Assembly: GCA_049974865.1 (NCBI GenBank)
Contig: JBNGCX010000009.1
Coordinates: 14,474-78,473, forward strand
Length of the DNA: 64,000 nucleotides
Origin: JAGSOU01 sp049974865
Lineage (GTDB): Bacteria; Pseudomonadota; Alphaproteobacteria; Rhodobacterales; Rhodobacteraceae
Direction: 5' to 3'
Part shown: piece by piece, positions 7,671 through 15,848 of the stretch
Numbering within the stretch: the first letter of the stretch is position 1
Layout of the letters: every line of letters begins with the position of its first letter
Made by a program: the position numbers and the translations under genes
The notes under the pieces: generated by a model
Databases searched by the model: none
The model's input: the letters and a program-made list of their open reading frames with translations, nothing else
What the model was told of the DNA's origin: nothing

Positions 7671-8582
7671 ATGCGGACCAGCGAAAAAGGCATCGAGTTT
7701 CTGGAACGCCATGAAGGCGTGGTCCTCAAGGCGTATCGCGACCCCACCGGCACCTGGACGATCGGCGCGGGCCTGACCGCCGCCTCGGGCGTGGTCAAGC
7801 CGCGTGCCGGCATGGCGATCACCCGGGAAGAGGCGCGTGCGCTGATGGCAAAGGCGCTGGAGCGCAACTACGAGCCGGCCGTCGCCAAGGCCATGCCGGG
7901 GGCCAAACAGCACGAGTTCGACGGCGGCAGCTCCTTCCACTGGAACACCGGCGCGATCGGCCGGGCGAGCTGGGTGGGCGCCTGCCTGGTGGGCGACTGG
8001 CCTGGCGTCCAGGCGCGTCTGATGCGCTGGACCAAGTCCAAAGGCCGCGTGCTGCCGGGGCTGGAGCGCCGGCGGCGCGAGGAATACGAGCTCATCCGGC
8101 ATGGAAAATACGCCGGGTCCGTGGAATGGGGCGGGACAGCCAACCGCGCCAAGGTCGTGGTGCCGATGACCGACGAGGAGGTCGAGGCCGCGCGCTTGGG
8201 CCTGAAAAAGCTCGGATACAAACCAGGCTTTACGAGGGGCGCCATCACGAAATCGGCCGTCATCACCTTCCAGCGCGATCATGACCTCACTGTCGACGGC
8301 ATCATCGGCCGCGCCACGCTTTCGACGCTGCAGCGCCGGCTGGACGCACGCGCCAAGACGGCCAAGGCCGCGGCCGTCACCGCCGGCGGCGTGACCGAGA
8401 CCCAGGCCGATGTGCTGACCGATGCCCTGGCCAACATGCCCGGCGCCGAATGGATCGGCATTGCCGTCGTGGCGCTGGGCGCCCTGTGGCTGGCGCGCCT
8501 CGCCTTCAGCTACCGCGACGCCGTCGCCGCCAAGACCCAACGCACCGCCCCGAAACTCGCCGCCCAGCTCCGGAGGTTCTGA
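7671..8582 (+). CDS. phage lysozyme with peptidoglycan-binding domain and C-terminal membrane segment
   Basis: A 303-residue endolysin. The N-terminal domain is T4-lysozyme-like (GH24): Glu15, Asp24 and Thr30 in FLERHEGVVLKAYRDPTGTW have the E-8-D-5-T spacing of that family, so it should cut the glycan MurNAc-GlcNAc bond. Residues about 165-215 look like a PG_binding_1 domain (LKKLGYKPGFTRGAITKSAV, FQRDHDLTVDGIIG). A hydrophobic segment at 261-279 precedes a basic tail. No signal peptide is visible. An in-frame ATG at 7620 is an alternative start; neither has a strong ribosome-binding site. The next gene is the holin. Confidence 0.87.
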   Translation: MRTSEKGIEFLERHEGVVLKAYRDPTGTWTIGAGLTAASGVVKPRAGMAITREEARALMAKALERNYEPAVAKAMPGAKQHEFDGGSSFHWNTGAIGRASWVGACLVGDWPGVQARLMRWTKSKGRVLPGLERRRREEYELIRHGKYAGSVEWGGTANRAKVVVPMTDEEVEAARLGLKKLGYKPGFTRGAITKSAVITFQRDHDLTVDGIIGRATLSTLQRRLDARAKTAKAAAVTAGGVTETQADVLTDALANMPGAEWIGIAVVALGALWLARLAFSYRDAVAAKTQRTAPKLAAQLRRF

Positions 8583-8583
8583 C

Positions 8584-9096
8584 ATGCCCGCCGCCGCCCT
8601 CATCCCCATCGCCGCGCAGATCGGCGCCCCGATGATCAAGAAGCTCCTCGAAAAGAAGATCGGTGCCGAGAATGCCGACCTTGCGGAGGAAGTGGTCAAG
8701 CAGATCGCCTCGCGCGCCGCGGTGCTGCCCGAAGACCTGGGCCGGATGGTCGAGGAAGACGCCGCCACGATCGAAGAGGCCATCATGGACACCGAGCGCA
8801 GCCCCGAGCTGGCCCGCCTCTACGCCGCCGGCCTTGAGGGCCAGTTCGAGCTGCTGAAGGCCGAAGGCTCCGATTCCTTCTGGATGCGCGCCTGGCGTCC
8901 GGGATGGATGTGGCTTCTGGGCTTCCTCTGGCTCTGGTCGATCGTCATCGCCCATGTGGTGAACGCGGTCTTCAAGATCGCGCTGCCGCCGCCCGATCTG
9001 TGGGTGTTGTTCCAGCTGACCGCGCTCTTCGCCGCGTTCTACATGGGCGGCCACACCTTCAAGGACTTCGTCGCGACGCGCTGGGGGACCAAGTGA
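8584..9096 (+). CDS. 3-TM holin of the GTA_holin type
   Basis: A 170-residue protein resembling the 3-TM holin family first described for gene-transfer-agent release. It has an N-terminal hydrophobic helix (AALIPIAAQIGAPMI), a soluble middle with SPELARLYAAGLEGQFELLK, the RPGWMWLLGFLWLWSIVIAH membrane helix and a second one (LWVLFQLTALFAAFYMGGHT). It would make the membrane lesion that lets the neighbouring lysozyme reach the wall. It starts one base after the lysozyme stop and overlaps the next gene by GTGA. Confidence 0.82.
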   Translation: MPAAALIPIAAQIGAPMIKKLLEKKIGAENADLAEEVVKQIASRAAVLPEDLGRMVEEDAATIEEAIMDTERSPELARLYAAGLEGQFELLKAEGSDSFWMRAWRPGWMWLLGFLWLWSIVIAHVVNAVFKIALPPPDLWVLFQLTALFAAFYMGGHTFKDFVATRWGTK

Positions 9097-9440
9097 CCCT
9101 CGATCTCGACCTCGCGCTCAAGCTCGCCAGCTTCGCCCTGTCCGTCGCGGCCATGGTCTACGCCTTTTTCGTGAACCGCCGGAAGGACGTGGACGAACGG
9201 TTCGCCGAAGGCTCCAAGCGGATGGACCGACATGCGGCGCAGATCGCCGAGTTGCAGCAAACCGTCCGCTCCATGCCCGGCAAAGACGAGATGCACGACC
9301 TGCAACTGGCGATCGAGCGGCAGACCGGCGCGCTGAACACGATGCGGGCGGTCATGGAGGGCAACAACAAGGTGATGGAACGCCTCGAGGAAATCGTTTC
9401 ACGCCACGAAGATCACCTGCTGAACGGAGGCTCTAAATGA
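9093..9440 (+). CDS. DUF2730 family phage membrane/coiled-coil protein
   Basis: A 115-residue protein with one N-terminal membrane helix (LKLASFALSVAAMVYAFFV) followed by a long coiled coil (DERFAEGSKRMDRHAAQIAE, QLAIERQTGALNTMRAVMEG, MERLEEIVSRHEDHLL). This matches DUF2730, frequent in Mu-like phages next to gp26/gp27 homologues. The single helix plus coiled coil and the place beside holin and lysozyme suggest a spanin-like lysis role, which is unproven. The start is GTG overlapping the holin stop. Confidence 0.78.
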   Translation: MTLDLDLALKLASFALSVAAMVYAFFVNRRKDVDERFAEGSKRMDRHAAQIAELQQTVRSMPGKDEMHDLQLAIERQTGALNTMRAVMEGNNKVMERLEEIVSRHEDHLLNGGSK

Positions 9441-9739
9441 GCGATTACGCGCAAACCACCCTGCGCAGGCACCGCCGGCTGGCCATCCTGCGCCACCTGG
9501 AGGGCTGCCTCGACTACACCTCAAACGCCTCCATCCTGACCGATGTGCTGGACGGCGTCGGCGTGACCTCGAGCCGAGACCAGGTCGTCACCGAACTGGC
9601 CTGGCTGAAGGAGAACGGCTTCGTCGCCTATGAGGACAACGGCGGCTTCCTGGTGGTCGAGGCCACCCAGCGCGGCGTTGAGGTGGCCCGCGGGCGCGCC
9701 GGGCACCCGGAGATCCAGCGCCCCAGTGCGAGGCGCTGA
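9437..9739 (+). CDS. VpaChn25_0724/ArsR-like small phage protein (Mu gp26-like)
   Basis: A 100-residue winged-helix-like protein: RRHRRLAILRHLEGCLDYTS, then ILTDVLDGVGVTSSRDQVVT and ELAWLKENGFVAYEDNGGFL. I know this pattern from the VpaChn25_0724-type phage proteins that sit just before the DUF3486 protein in Mu-like genomes. Function unknown; the fold suggests DNA binding. It starts in an ATGA overlap behind ACGGAGG. Confidence 0.75.
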   Translation: MSDYAQTTLRRHRRLAILRHLEGCLDYTSNASILTDVLDGVGVTSSRDQVVTELAWLKENGFVAYEDNGGFLVVEATQRGVEVARGRAGHPEIQRPSARR

Positions 9740-9742
9740 GCC

Positions 9743-10309
9743 ATGCCGCCGCCCCGCAAAGTCGATCTCCTGCCGAAGGAACTGAAGCGCTGGCTTGAGA
9801 CTGAGTTGGAAGCGCGAGGCTTCGCCGGCTACGAGGATCTCGCCGAGGCGCTGAACTTCAGGCTGGAGGAAGAAGGGCTGGAGATGCGCATCGGCAAGAG
9901 CGCTCTCCACGTCTATGGCCAGGAGCACGCCGAGTTCGTCAAGTTCCAGGACCAGGCCAGCGCCTGGGCCGCGAGCTGGATGACCGAGAACGGGTTGGAG
10001 GAGGAGGCGCAGCGCCACAACGTGCTGTTCCAGATGATCACGACGCTCGCCTTCAAGGTCATGCAGGCGCAGATGCTCAAGGACGGCAAGGACATCGATG
10101 CGCGCGAGCTGCATTTCCTTGGCAAGATGCTGAAGGACGTCATGGCCAGTTCTGGCATCCGCGAGAAGCTGCGCGAGGATGAACGTGTCCGCGTGGCCAA
10201 GGAGGCGCGCGAAGAAGCGGCGAGCAAGGTGGAGAAGAAGGCCCTTCAGCTTGGCCTGACCAAGGAAACGGTCGAGGGCATCAAGGCACAGATCCTCGGG
10301 GTGGAGTGA
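9743..10309 (+). CDS. DUF3486 family protein (Mu gp27-like, probable small terminase)
   Basis: A 188-residue protein of the DUF3486 family. It starts KVDLLPKELKRWLETELEAR and continues with a helix-turn-helix-like GYEDLAEALNFRLEEEGLEM followed by RIGKSALHVYGQE, then a long helical part. It lies just upstream of the large terminase, like Mu gp27, and is thought to act as the small, DNA-recognising terminase subunit. The C-terminal region is highly charged (REEAASKVEKKALQLG). Family firm; role inferred from position. Confidence 0.83.
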   Translation: MPPPRKVDLLPKELKRWLETELEARGFAGYEDLAEALNFRLEEEGLEMRIGKSALHVYGQEHAEFVKFQDQASAWAASWMTENGLEEEAQRHNVLFQMITTLAFKVMQAQMLKDGKDIDARELHFLGKMLKDVMASSGIREKLREDERVRVAKEAREEAASKVEKKALQLGLTKETVEGIKAQILGVE

Positions 10310-10629
10310 TGGGCCAGCAGATCCGCACTCTCCAGTTGCTCGGCTACCAGGTCACCGTCGACGACGCCCTGGGAAAGCTGGCCGTCGAGCATCCCGGCGA
10401 AATGCCTTGGGATGACCTTTTCAGGATCAAGAACATGGTCTGGGGCGAAGAGGCCCGCGCGATCGAGATCTACCCGCGCAAGTCCGATCTGGTGAACAGC
10501 ATCCCCTGCCGCCACCTCTGGCGCCTAGGCGAGGCGGATTTCTGCCCCGACCTGCTGGGGCCGGCCGCGCATGATGACCGCCTGCAATCGCGCTACGTCG
10601 CCCGCTGGACGGAGGCGCGCAGCCGATGA
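10309..10629 (+). CDS. conserved phage protein, DUF7694-like
   Basis: A 106-residue protein with EMPWDDLFRIKNMVWGEEAR, IEIYPRKSDLVNSIPCRHLW and RLGEADFCPDLLG. The W-dyad, the P-KS-LVN segment and the HLW motif recall the DUF7694 domain found in various phages; function unknown. The ATG at 10309 overlaps the previous stop as TGATG; a GTG at 10306 is an alternative. It lies in the packaging block but has no clear packaging role. Confidence 0.65.
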   Translation: MGQQIRTLQLLGYQVTVDDALGKLAVEHPGEMPWDDLFRIKNMVWGEEARAIEIYPRKSDLVNSIPCRHLWRLGEADFCPDLLGPAAHDDRLQSRYVARWTEARSR

Positions 10630-10859
10630 GCCGAGTCCGCTGTCTCTGCCCCGGATGCCAGCGCACCACAGGCCAGCCCTTCGCGGAATGGATCTGTGGC
10701 CAGCATTGGCGCGCCGTGCCGAAATCCTTGCGCGCGCGTCTGTTCCGCTTCCGCCGCCGCGCGAAGCGGGATCCGCGCTGGCATGGCCCGGCCGAAACGA
10801 TGTGGGCGCGCTGCAGGAAGGCCGCGATCGAGGAAGCTCTGATGGGGGTGCCGCTATGA
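10626..10859 (+). CDS. small Cys-rich, basic protein next to the terminase
   Basis: A 77-residue, strongly basic protein. Cysteines in CLCPGC and WICGQHW form a C-x2-C / C-x2-H arrangement that could hold a zinc ion, and a basic segment (RARLFRFRRRAKRDPRW) follows. It resembles small HNH-accessory or zinc-ribbon phage proteins, but no HNH residues are present. It overlaps both neighbours by four bases. Function unknown; DNA binding is plausible. Confidence 0.65.
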   Translation: MSRVRCLCPGCQRTTGQPFAEWICGQHWRAVPKSLRARLFRFRRRAKRDPRWHGPAETMWARCRKAAIEEALMGVPL

Positions 10860-12529
10860 CCGCCGCCATGACCGAAGCCGAGTGGGAGGAACTGCGCGCA
10901 GAAAGCCGGCAGGCGCTTCCCGATGCGATTGCCGGGACCGACAGCCTGCCCGCGGTGCTGCTCTCCTACCAGGCCAAGCTGCTGGCGACGACGGCGGTCT
11001 ACCCCTTCGTCGTCTGTGAGAAGTCGCGCCGGATCGGGATGACCTGGGCGGTGGCAGCCGACGCGGTGCTGACAGCAGGCGCCCAGAAGGCGGCTGGCGG
11101 CATGGACGTGCTCTATATCGGGTTTAACCTCGACATGGCGCGCGAGTTTATCGACACCGCGGCGATGTGGGCCAAGGCCTTCATCCATGCCGCGTCTGGC
11201 GTCGAGGAATTCCTGTTCAAGGATCAGGCCGACGGAAAGGAGGATCAGGACATCCAGGCATTCCGGATCCGCTTCGCCTCTTCCTTCGAGATCGTGGCGC
11301 TGACCTCCAAACCCCGCAGCCTGCGCGGCCGGCAGGGCTATGTGATCTTCGACGAAGCCGCGTTCCACGACGAACTGGACGAGATGCTGAAGGCCGCCAA
11401 CGCGCTGCTGATGTGGGGTGGCAAGGTGCTGGTCATCTCGACCCATGACGGCGACGCCAACCCCTTCAACGTGCTGGTGAAGCAAGTCGAGGCGGGCGAG
11501 CGGGGCGACACGGCCAAGGTCGTGCGCGTGACCTTTAACCAGGCGGTTGAAGCGGGACTTTACGAGCGGATCGCCTTGGTCACCGGCAAGCCCGCGACGC
11601 CGGAGGCGAAGGCCGAGTGGATCGACAGCATCCACAAGATCTACGGCGATGATGCCGACGAAGAGCTTCATTGCATTCCAAAGGCCGGCACCGGAGCCTG
11701 GCTGAGCGCTCCGCTTATCGAGGCTCGCATGACGGCGGATGCGCCCATCCTTCCGCTGGAGCTGCCCGGCGACTACCTTCAGCGGCCGCAGACGGCACAG
11801 GCCGAACTCATGCGCCCCTTCATGGATGAGCTGGATACGGTGCTGTCCGGGCTGGACACCAAGCCCCTCTACGCGTTCGGCTTCGACTTTGCCCGCGTGG
11901 CCGACCTATCTGTGATCTCGCTGCTGGCCATCGAGAAGAACCTCACCCGGCGAGAGGCACTGTCTGTCGAACTGCGCAACGTGCCGGGCGTTGAGCAAAA
12001 GGCGATCGTGAAGGATGTGCTCGATGCGGTCAGCGGACGCTTGGTCGGCGCCGCTTTCGATGCCACCGGCATGGGCTGGACCGTGGCCGAGGATATGGGG
12101 CGGCATTTTGGGCTTCGCGAAAGCGAGGATGATCCCGGCCTGATCTGGGCGATCAAGTTCAGCCAGGACTGGTACCGACTGCACATGCCGCCGCTGAAGA
12201 CCGCCTTCGAGGACGGAACAATCGCGATCGGCCGGGCTTCGGATCACGTCACCGATCTGCGCGCGGTCAAGAAGATCCGCGGCATCCCCAGGGTGCCCGA
12301 GGTCCGCACGGGCGAGAAGGGCAAAAAGCGTCACGGCGACTATGCCATCGCGCTGGCGCTGGCGCATTTCGCCAGCCGCATGCGTTGGGTCGAGTACGAC
12401 TACCGCGGTGTCGGCTCAGACCGGCGCGGCGGCGACAGCTCGTTCGACGATCCGTACGGCGATAGCGGCGAAGGCCGCAACTGGTGGAGCCCGCCGCTCG
12501 GCGCGCGCCAGAGAGGAGGAATCTGGTGA
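10856..12529 (+). CDS. large terminase subunit (Mu gp28-like)
   Basis: A 557-residue DNA-packaging motor protein. The ATPase part shows CEKSRRIGMTW (residues 54-64, the degenerate Walker A of gp28-type terminases) and YVIFDE (162-167, Walker B), then a coupling motif VISTHDG. The nuclease part shows FGFDFARVADLS, FDATGMGWTVAEDM and the C-terminal HGDYAIALALAHF, with the acidic residues expected for an RNase-H fold. It would cut and pump phage DNA into proheads in headful mode. A second ATG lies at 10868. Its last bases contain AGGAGG for the next gene. Confidence 0.92.
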   Translation: MTAAMTEAEWEELRAESRQALPDAIAGTDSLPAVLLSYQAKLLATTAVYPFVVCEKSRRIGMTWAVAADAVLTAGAQKAAGGMDVLYIGFNLDMAREFIDTAAMWAKAFIHAASGVEEFLFKDQADGKEDQDIQAFRIRFASSFEIVALTSKPRSLRGRQGYVIFDEAAFHDELDEMLKAANALLMWGGKVLVISTHDGDANPFNVLVKQVEAGERGDTAKVVRVTFNQAVEAGLYERIALVTGKPATPEAKAEWIDSIHKIYGDDADEELHCIPKAGTGAWLSAPLIEARMTADAPILPLELPGDYLQRPQTAQAELMRPFMDELDTVLSGLDTKPLYAFGFDFARVADLSVISLLAIEKNLTRREALSVELRNVPGVEQKAIVKDVLDAVSGRLVGAAFDATGMGWTVAEDMGRHFGLRESEDDPGLIWAIKFSQDWYRLHMPPLKTAFEDGTIAIGRASDHVTDLRAVKKIRGIPRVPEVRTGEKGKKRHGDYAIALALAHFASRMRWVEYDYRGVGSDRRGGDSSFDDPYGDSGEGRNWWSPPLGARQRGGIW

Positions 12530-12744
12530 CCGTGCAGCGCCAATACCAATCCCGCTTTGCCCCCGGCGATCGCGTCATCGTTGGCGACGATATCATGGGG
12601 GTAGTCGAGCGCGTGATCTTCGCTCGCAACATGACTCACCCCCTGATTGCAGTGGAGTGGTGGGACCGCTCTTCTCTCCAAGTTCGCGAGTTTCATGAGG
12701 ACGAGGTCCGGTTTCGAGACCAACAGGAGAGATTTGATGACTGA
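12526..12744 (+). CDS. small hypothetical protein between terminase and portal
   Basis: A 72-residue protein with an SH3-like/KOW-type look (SRFAPGDRVIVGDDIMGVVE, then VEWWDRSSLQVREFHEDEVR). The GTG at 12526 is six bases after AGGAGG and overlaps the terminase stop; a second GTG lies at 12532. No named family. It and the next gene are extra to the core Mu order. Confidence 0.65.
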   Translation: MTVQRQYQSRFAPGDRVIVGDDIMGVVERVIFARNMTHPLIAVEWWDRSSLQVREFHEDEVRFRDQQERFDD

Positions 12745-12934
12745 ATTCCGTTTCAAGCTGACAAAAAGCGAGCTGAAGCGCCTTCTGGATGAGCGCCAGG
12801 AGAAGCTAGGTGCCGCGCGCCAAAACCCCAACGTGATGGACGCCATCGGTGAGCTCTGCCGCCACGACGTGGAGCCCGAAATCGCCCGCCAGTTGCTGGT
12901 CGAGGCGCGCCTGAATCGATGTGAGGAGAATTGA
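12737..12934 (+). CDS. small helical hypothetical protein
   Basis: A 65-residue helical, charged protein (FRFKLTKSELKRLLDERQEK, then IARQLLVEARLNRCEEN). No family recognised. It overlaps the preceding gene by eight bases and ends two bases before the portal start, so it belongs to the late operon. Confidence 0.6.
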   Translation: MTEFRFKLTKSELKRLLDERQEKLGAARQNPNVMDAIGELCRHDVEPEIARQLLVEARLNRCEEN

Positions 12935-12936
12935 CC

Positions 12937-14580
12937 ATGGCCAACAAACCCCGACTCCTCGATCAATGGGGCCGCCCGGTCCAGCGCGCGACCCTGATGC
13001 AAGAGGTCGCCGCCCCGACCATCGGCGGGGTGCGCTCGCCGGTCACCGGCTACCCGGCCGACGGGCTGGATCCGCTGCGCCTGGCCTCCATCATGCGCGG
13101 GGCCGACCAGGGCGATCCGGTGCGCTACCTCGAACTCGCCGAGGCGATCGAAGAGCGTGACCTGCATTACCTCGGCGTGCTCGGCACCCGGCGCCGGTCG
13201 GTCAGCCAGATCGATATCACCGTCGAGCCCGGCGGTGACAGCGCCGAGGACGAGGCCATGGCGCAGATGGTGCGCGACTGGCTGAAGCGTGACGAGCTGC
13301 AGGATGAGCTGTTCGATATCCTCGACTGCATCGGCAAGGGCGTCTCCTTCACCGAGATCATGTGGGAGCGCTCGGAAGGCCAGTGGCAGCCCGGCCAGCT
13401 GGAATACCGCGACCCGCGCTGGTTCCGGTTCGACCGGCGCGACCTGGCCACGCCCATGATGCTCGACGAGCGCGGGCAGGAAGTGCCGCTGCCCGGCTTC
13501 AAGTTCATCTTCGCCTCGATCAAGGCCAAGTCCGGTCTTCCGCTGCGCTCCGGTCTCGCCCGCGCCGTCACCTGGGCGTATCTCTTCAAGAAATACACCG
13601 AGCGCGACTGGTCCATCTTCAGCCAGACCTACGGCCAGCCCCTGCGGGTCGGCAAGTTCGGCCCCGGCGCCTCGGAGGATGACAAGAACAAGCTCTTCCG
13701 GGCGGTGGCCAACATCGCCGGCGACTGCGCCGCGATCATCCCCGAGTCGATGATGATCGAGTTCATCGAGACCGGGAACCTCGGTGCGGCGATCGACCTC
13801 TACGAGAAGCGGGCGAACTTCTACGACAAGCAGGTCTCGAAGGCGGTGCTCGGCCAGACCGCGACCACCGACGCCGAGGTCGGCGGCCTGGGATCCGGCA
13901 AGGAGCACCGCGAGGTCCAAGAGGATATCGAGCGCTCGGACGCTCGCGCACTGTCCGCGATCCTCAACCGTCACGTCATCCAGCCCTGGATGCAGCTCGA
14001 GCGCGGCCCGCAGAAGCGCTACCCGCGCCTGATCATCGCCCGGCCGGAGGAAGAAGACCTCAAGGCCTTCACCGAAGCGGTCACGCCCTGGATCGATCGT
14101 GGACTGCGCGTCAAGGCGTCCGAGGTCCGCGACAAGTTCTCGCTCTCCGAGCCCGACACGAAGGACGAAATTCTGGTCGGAAAGGCCTCTGAGGCCCCGA
14201 AACCGGAAACCGCGCCGCCCCCCGATGGGCAAACTCCGCCGTTAAACACCCATTTAACGGGTCAGGAGGCGCAAGTCGCCGACCCGCGCCCCATGACAGC
14301 CCTTCAGGCAGAAACGGCCTCAGCGGGCCGCTCAGGCGATCCGTCCCCGGTGGAGCTGCTGGCCGACCGCATGGCGATCGAGGGTGCCCCGGCCATGGAG
14401 ACGATCCTGGGCAAGATCGAGGCCATGCTCGCTGCCGCCGGATCGCTGGAGGAATTCCGCGAAAACCTGCTGGCGGGCTTCCCGGATCTCGACACCTCCG
14501 AGCTCAGCGCGATCCTCGCCCAGGCGATGATTGCCGGCCACCTCGGCGGCCGCGCGGCCATGGAGGAAGAGAGTGGCTGA
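12937..14580 (+). CDS. DUF935 family portal protein (Mu gp29-like)
   Basis: A 547-residue portal protein. In Mu, gp29 forms the dodecameric ring at the capsid vertex through which DNA passes. DUF935 hallmarks are ALGTRRRSV-type text (LGVLGTRRRSVSQIDITVEP), GKGVSFTEIMWERSEGQW, WFRFDRRDLATPM, FKKYTERDWSIFSQTYGQPL and SKAVLGQTATTDAEVGGLGS followed by GKEHREVQ. The C-terminal 120 residues are a low-complexity linker and helices. The start at 12937 has AGGAG at good spacing; a TTG at 12931 is less likely. Next comes the F-like head protein. Confidence 0.9.
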   Translation: MANKPRLLDQWGRPVQRATLMQEVAAPTIGGVRSPVTGYPADGLDPLRLASIMRGADQGDPVRYLELAEAIEERDLHYLGVLGTRRRSVSQIDITVEPGGDSAEDEAMAQMVRDWLKRDELQDELFDILDCIGKGVSFTEIMWERSEGQWQPGQLEYRDPRWFRFDRRDLATPMMLDERGQEVPLPGFKFIFASIKAKSGLPLRSGLARAVTWAYLFKKYTERDWSIFSQTYGQPLRVGKFGPGASEDDKNKLFRAVANIAGDCAAIIPESMMIEFIETGNLGAAIDLYEKRANFYDKQVSKAVLGQTATTDAEVGGLGSGKEHREVQEDIERSDARALSAILNRHVIQPWMQLERGPQKRYPRLIIARPEEEDLKAFTEAVTPWIDRGLRVKASEVRDKFSLSEPDTKDEILVGKASEAPKPETAPPPDGQTPPLNTHLTGQEAQVADPRPMTALQAETASAGRSGDPSPVELLADRMAIEGAPAMETILGKIEAMLAAAGSLEEFRENLLAGFPDLDTSELSAILAQAMIAGHLGGRAAMEEESG

Positions 14581-15724
14581 CCTGACGGCCACTTTCCGCC
14601 GGCCGTTCGCCGAACAGGTCGCGGCCTTTCGCCTGCGTCTGGGCGATCTCGTCCCGACGCAGGCGTGGGACGATATCCAGCGCAGCGCCCACGATCGGGC
14701 CTTCATGGTGGCCGGCGCGACCAAGGCGGATCTGCTGGCCGATCTCGCGGGGGCCGTCGACAAGGCGATTGCCGACGGCACCTCGCTCGAAGAGTTCCGG
14801 CGCGATTTCCGCGCGATCGTGGAAAAGCACGGCTGGCACGGCTGGACCGGCGAGGGCAGCAAGCGGGGCGAGGCGTGGCGCACCCGGGTCATCTATCGCA
14901 CCAACGCCGCCACCACCTATGCGGCCGGGCGCCTGGCGCAGCTGCGCGAGGGCGGTTTCAAGTATTACGTCTACCGCCACGGCGGCTCGCTCGAGCCCCG
15001 GCTTCAGCACCTTTCCTGGGATGGGCTGATCCTGCCGGCCGATCATCCGTTCTGGGAGAAGGCCTATCCGCCGAACGGCTGGGGCTGCAGCTGCTATGTC
15101 ATCGGCGCGCGCTCGATTGCCGGCGCCAAGCGCGTCGGCGGGGATCCGTCGAAGACGCTGCAGCCGGGCTGGGACAAGCTGGATCCGGCCACCGGCACGC
15201 CCAAGGGGATCGGTAAGGGGTGGGACTATGCCCCCGGGGCCTCGGCCTCGGACACCATCACGGATCTCAGCGATAAGCTCGACAAGCTGCCGCCGCGCCC
15301 GTCGATCGACCTGATCCAGAGCTGGCTGACGGAGAACCTGTTCGGCGCCTGGTTTCAGAACCCCACCGGCCTCTGGCCGCTCGCTCGCCTGCGCGACGAG
15401 CACGCCGAGGCCCTCGGCGCCAAGACAGCCATCGCGAAGATGTCTCCCCAGACCGCGGCCAAGCAGCTGGAGGAGCACCCGGAGCTGACGATATTCGATT
15501 ATGCCGAGGCCCAGCGCGTCGTCAGCCAGGCGACGCATGTGATCGAGGACGACGGCTCTCTCGTCTTCTGGTTCGAACCGGCCGGCGCCAACGGGCACGT
15601 CCTGGTGGTGAAGGCGACGAAGAGCGGCGAAGGCCTCTTCGTCACCAGTTTCCGGCGGATCAGCGCGATCCAGAAATACCGCGACAGCGAATTCCGGCGT
15701 CTCATGCGAAAATCGAAGAGGTAG
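14573..15724 (+). CDS. minor head protein (Mu gp30/SPP1 gp7-like) fused to a PBECR-type nuclease-like domain
   Basis: A 383-residue protein. Residues about 1-190 are a phage Mu F / SPP1 gp7 head-morphogenesis domain (RTNAATTYAAGRLAQLREGG, YVYRHGGSLEPRLQHLSWDG, PPNGWGCSCYVIGARSIAG). The last roughly 130 residues have separate character: LWPLARLRDEHAEALGAKTA, then ATHVIEDDGSLVFWFEP, GHVLVVKATKSGEGLFVTSF and RRISAIQKYRDSEFRRLMRK. This matches my memory of the phage Barnase-EndoU-ColicinE5/D-RelE (PBECR2) nuclease fold found at the ends of such head proteins. The start is GTG, six bases after GGAGG, overlapping the portal gene. Confidence 0.85.
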   Translation: MADLTATFRRPFAEQVAAFRLRLGDLVPTQAWDDIQRSAHDRAFMVAGATKADLLADLAGAVDKAIADGTSLEEFRRDFRAIVEKHGWHGWTGEGSKRGEAWRTRVIYRTNAATTYAAGRLAQLREGGFKYYVYRHGGSLEPRLQHLSWDGLILPADHPFWEKAYPPNGWGCSCYVIGARSIAGAKRVGGDPSKTLQPGWDKLDPATGTPKGIGKGWDYAPGASASDTITDLSDKLDKLPPRPSIDLIQSWLTENLFGAWFQNPTGLWPLARLRDEHAEALGAKTAIAKMSPQTAAKQLEEHPELTIFDYAEAQRVVSQATHVIEDDGSLVFWFEPAGANGHVLVVKATKSGEGLFVTSFRRISAIQKYRDSEFRRLMRKSKR

Positions 15725-15803
15725 CGCAGGCGGCGGGGCCCCCCTTCCGGCTGGGCCGGCAACCCCGCATGGCGCTCCGATCGTGACGATCGTGCTACGG
15801 CCG

Positions 15804-15848
15804 GGAGAATATTACCGTGTCACGCCTGCAACGGAGAATATAGCCATG
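15804..15848 (+). promoter_or_regulatory. duplicated ribosome-binding site with an eight-codon mini-ORF ahead of gpG
   Basis: GGAGAATAT-NN-CC(G/A)TG occurs twice, at 15804-15819 and 15833-15848. The first copy leads to a GTG at 15817 that opens an eight-codon reading frame ending in TAG at 15841; the second leads to the ATG of the gpG-like gene. The rest of the gap (15725-15803) contains GC-rich complementary runs and a GATCGTGACGATCG stretch, with no gene seen. Confidence 0.45.
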
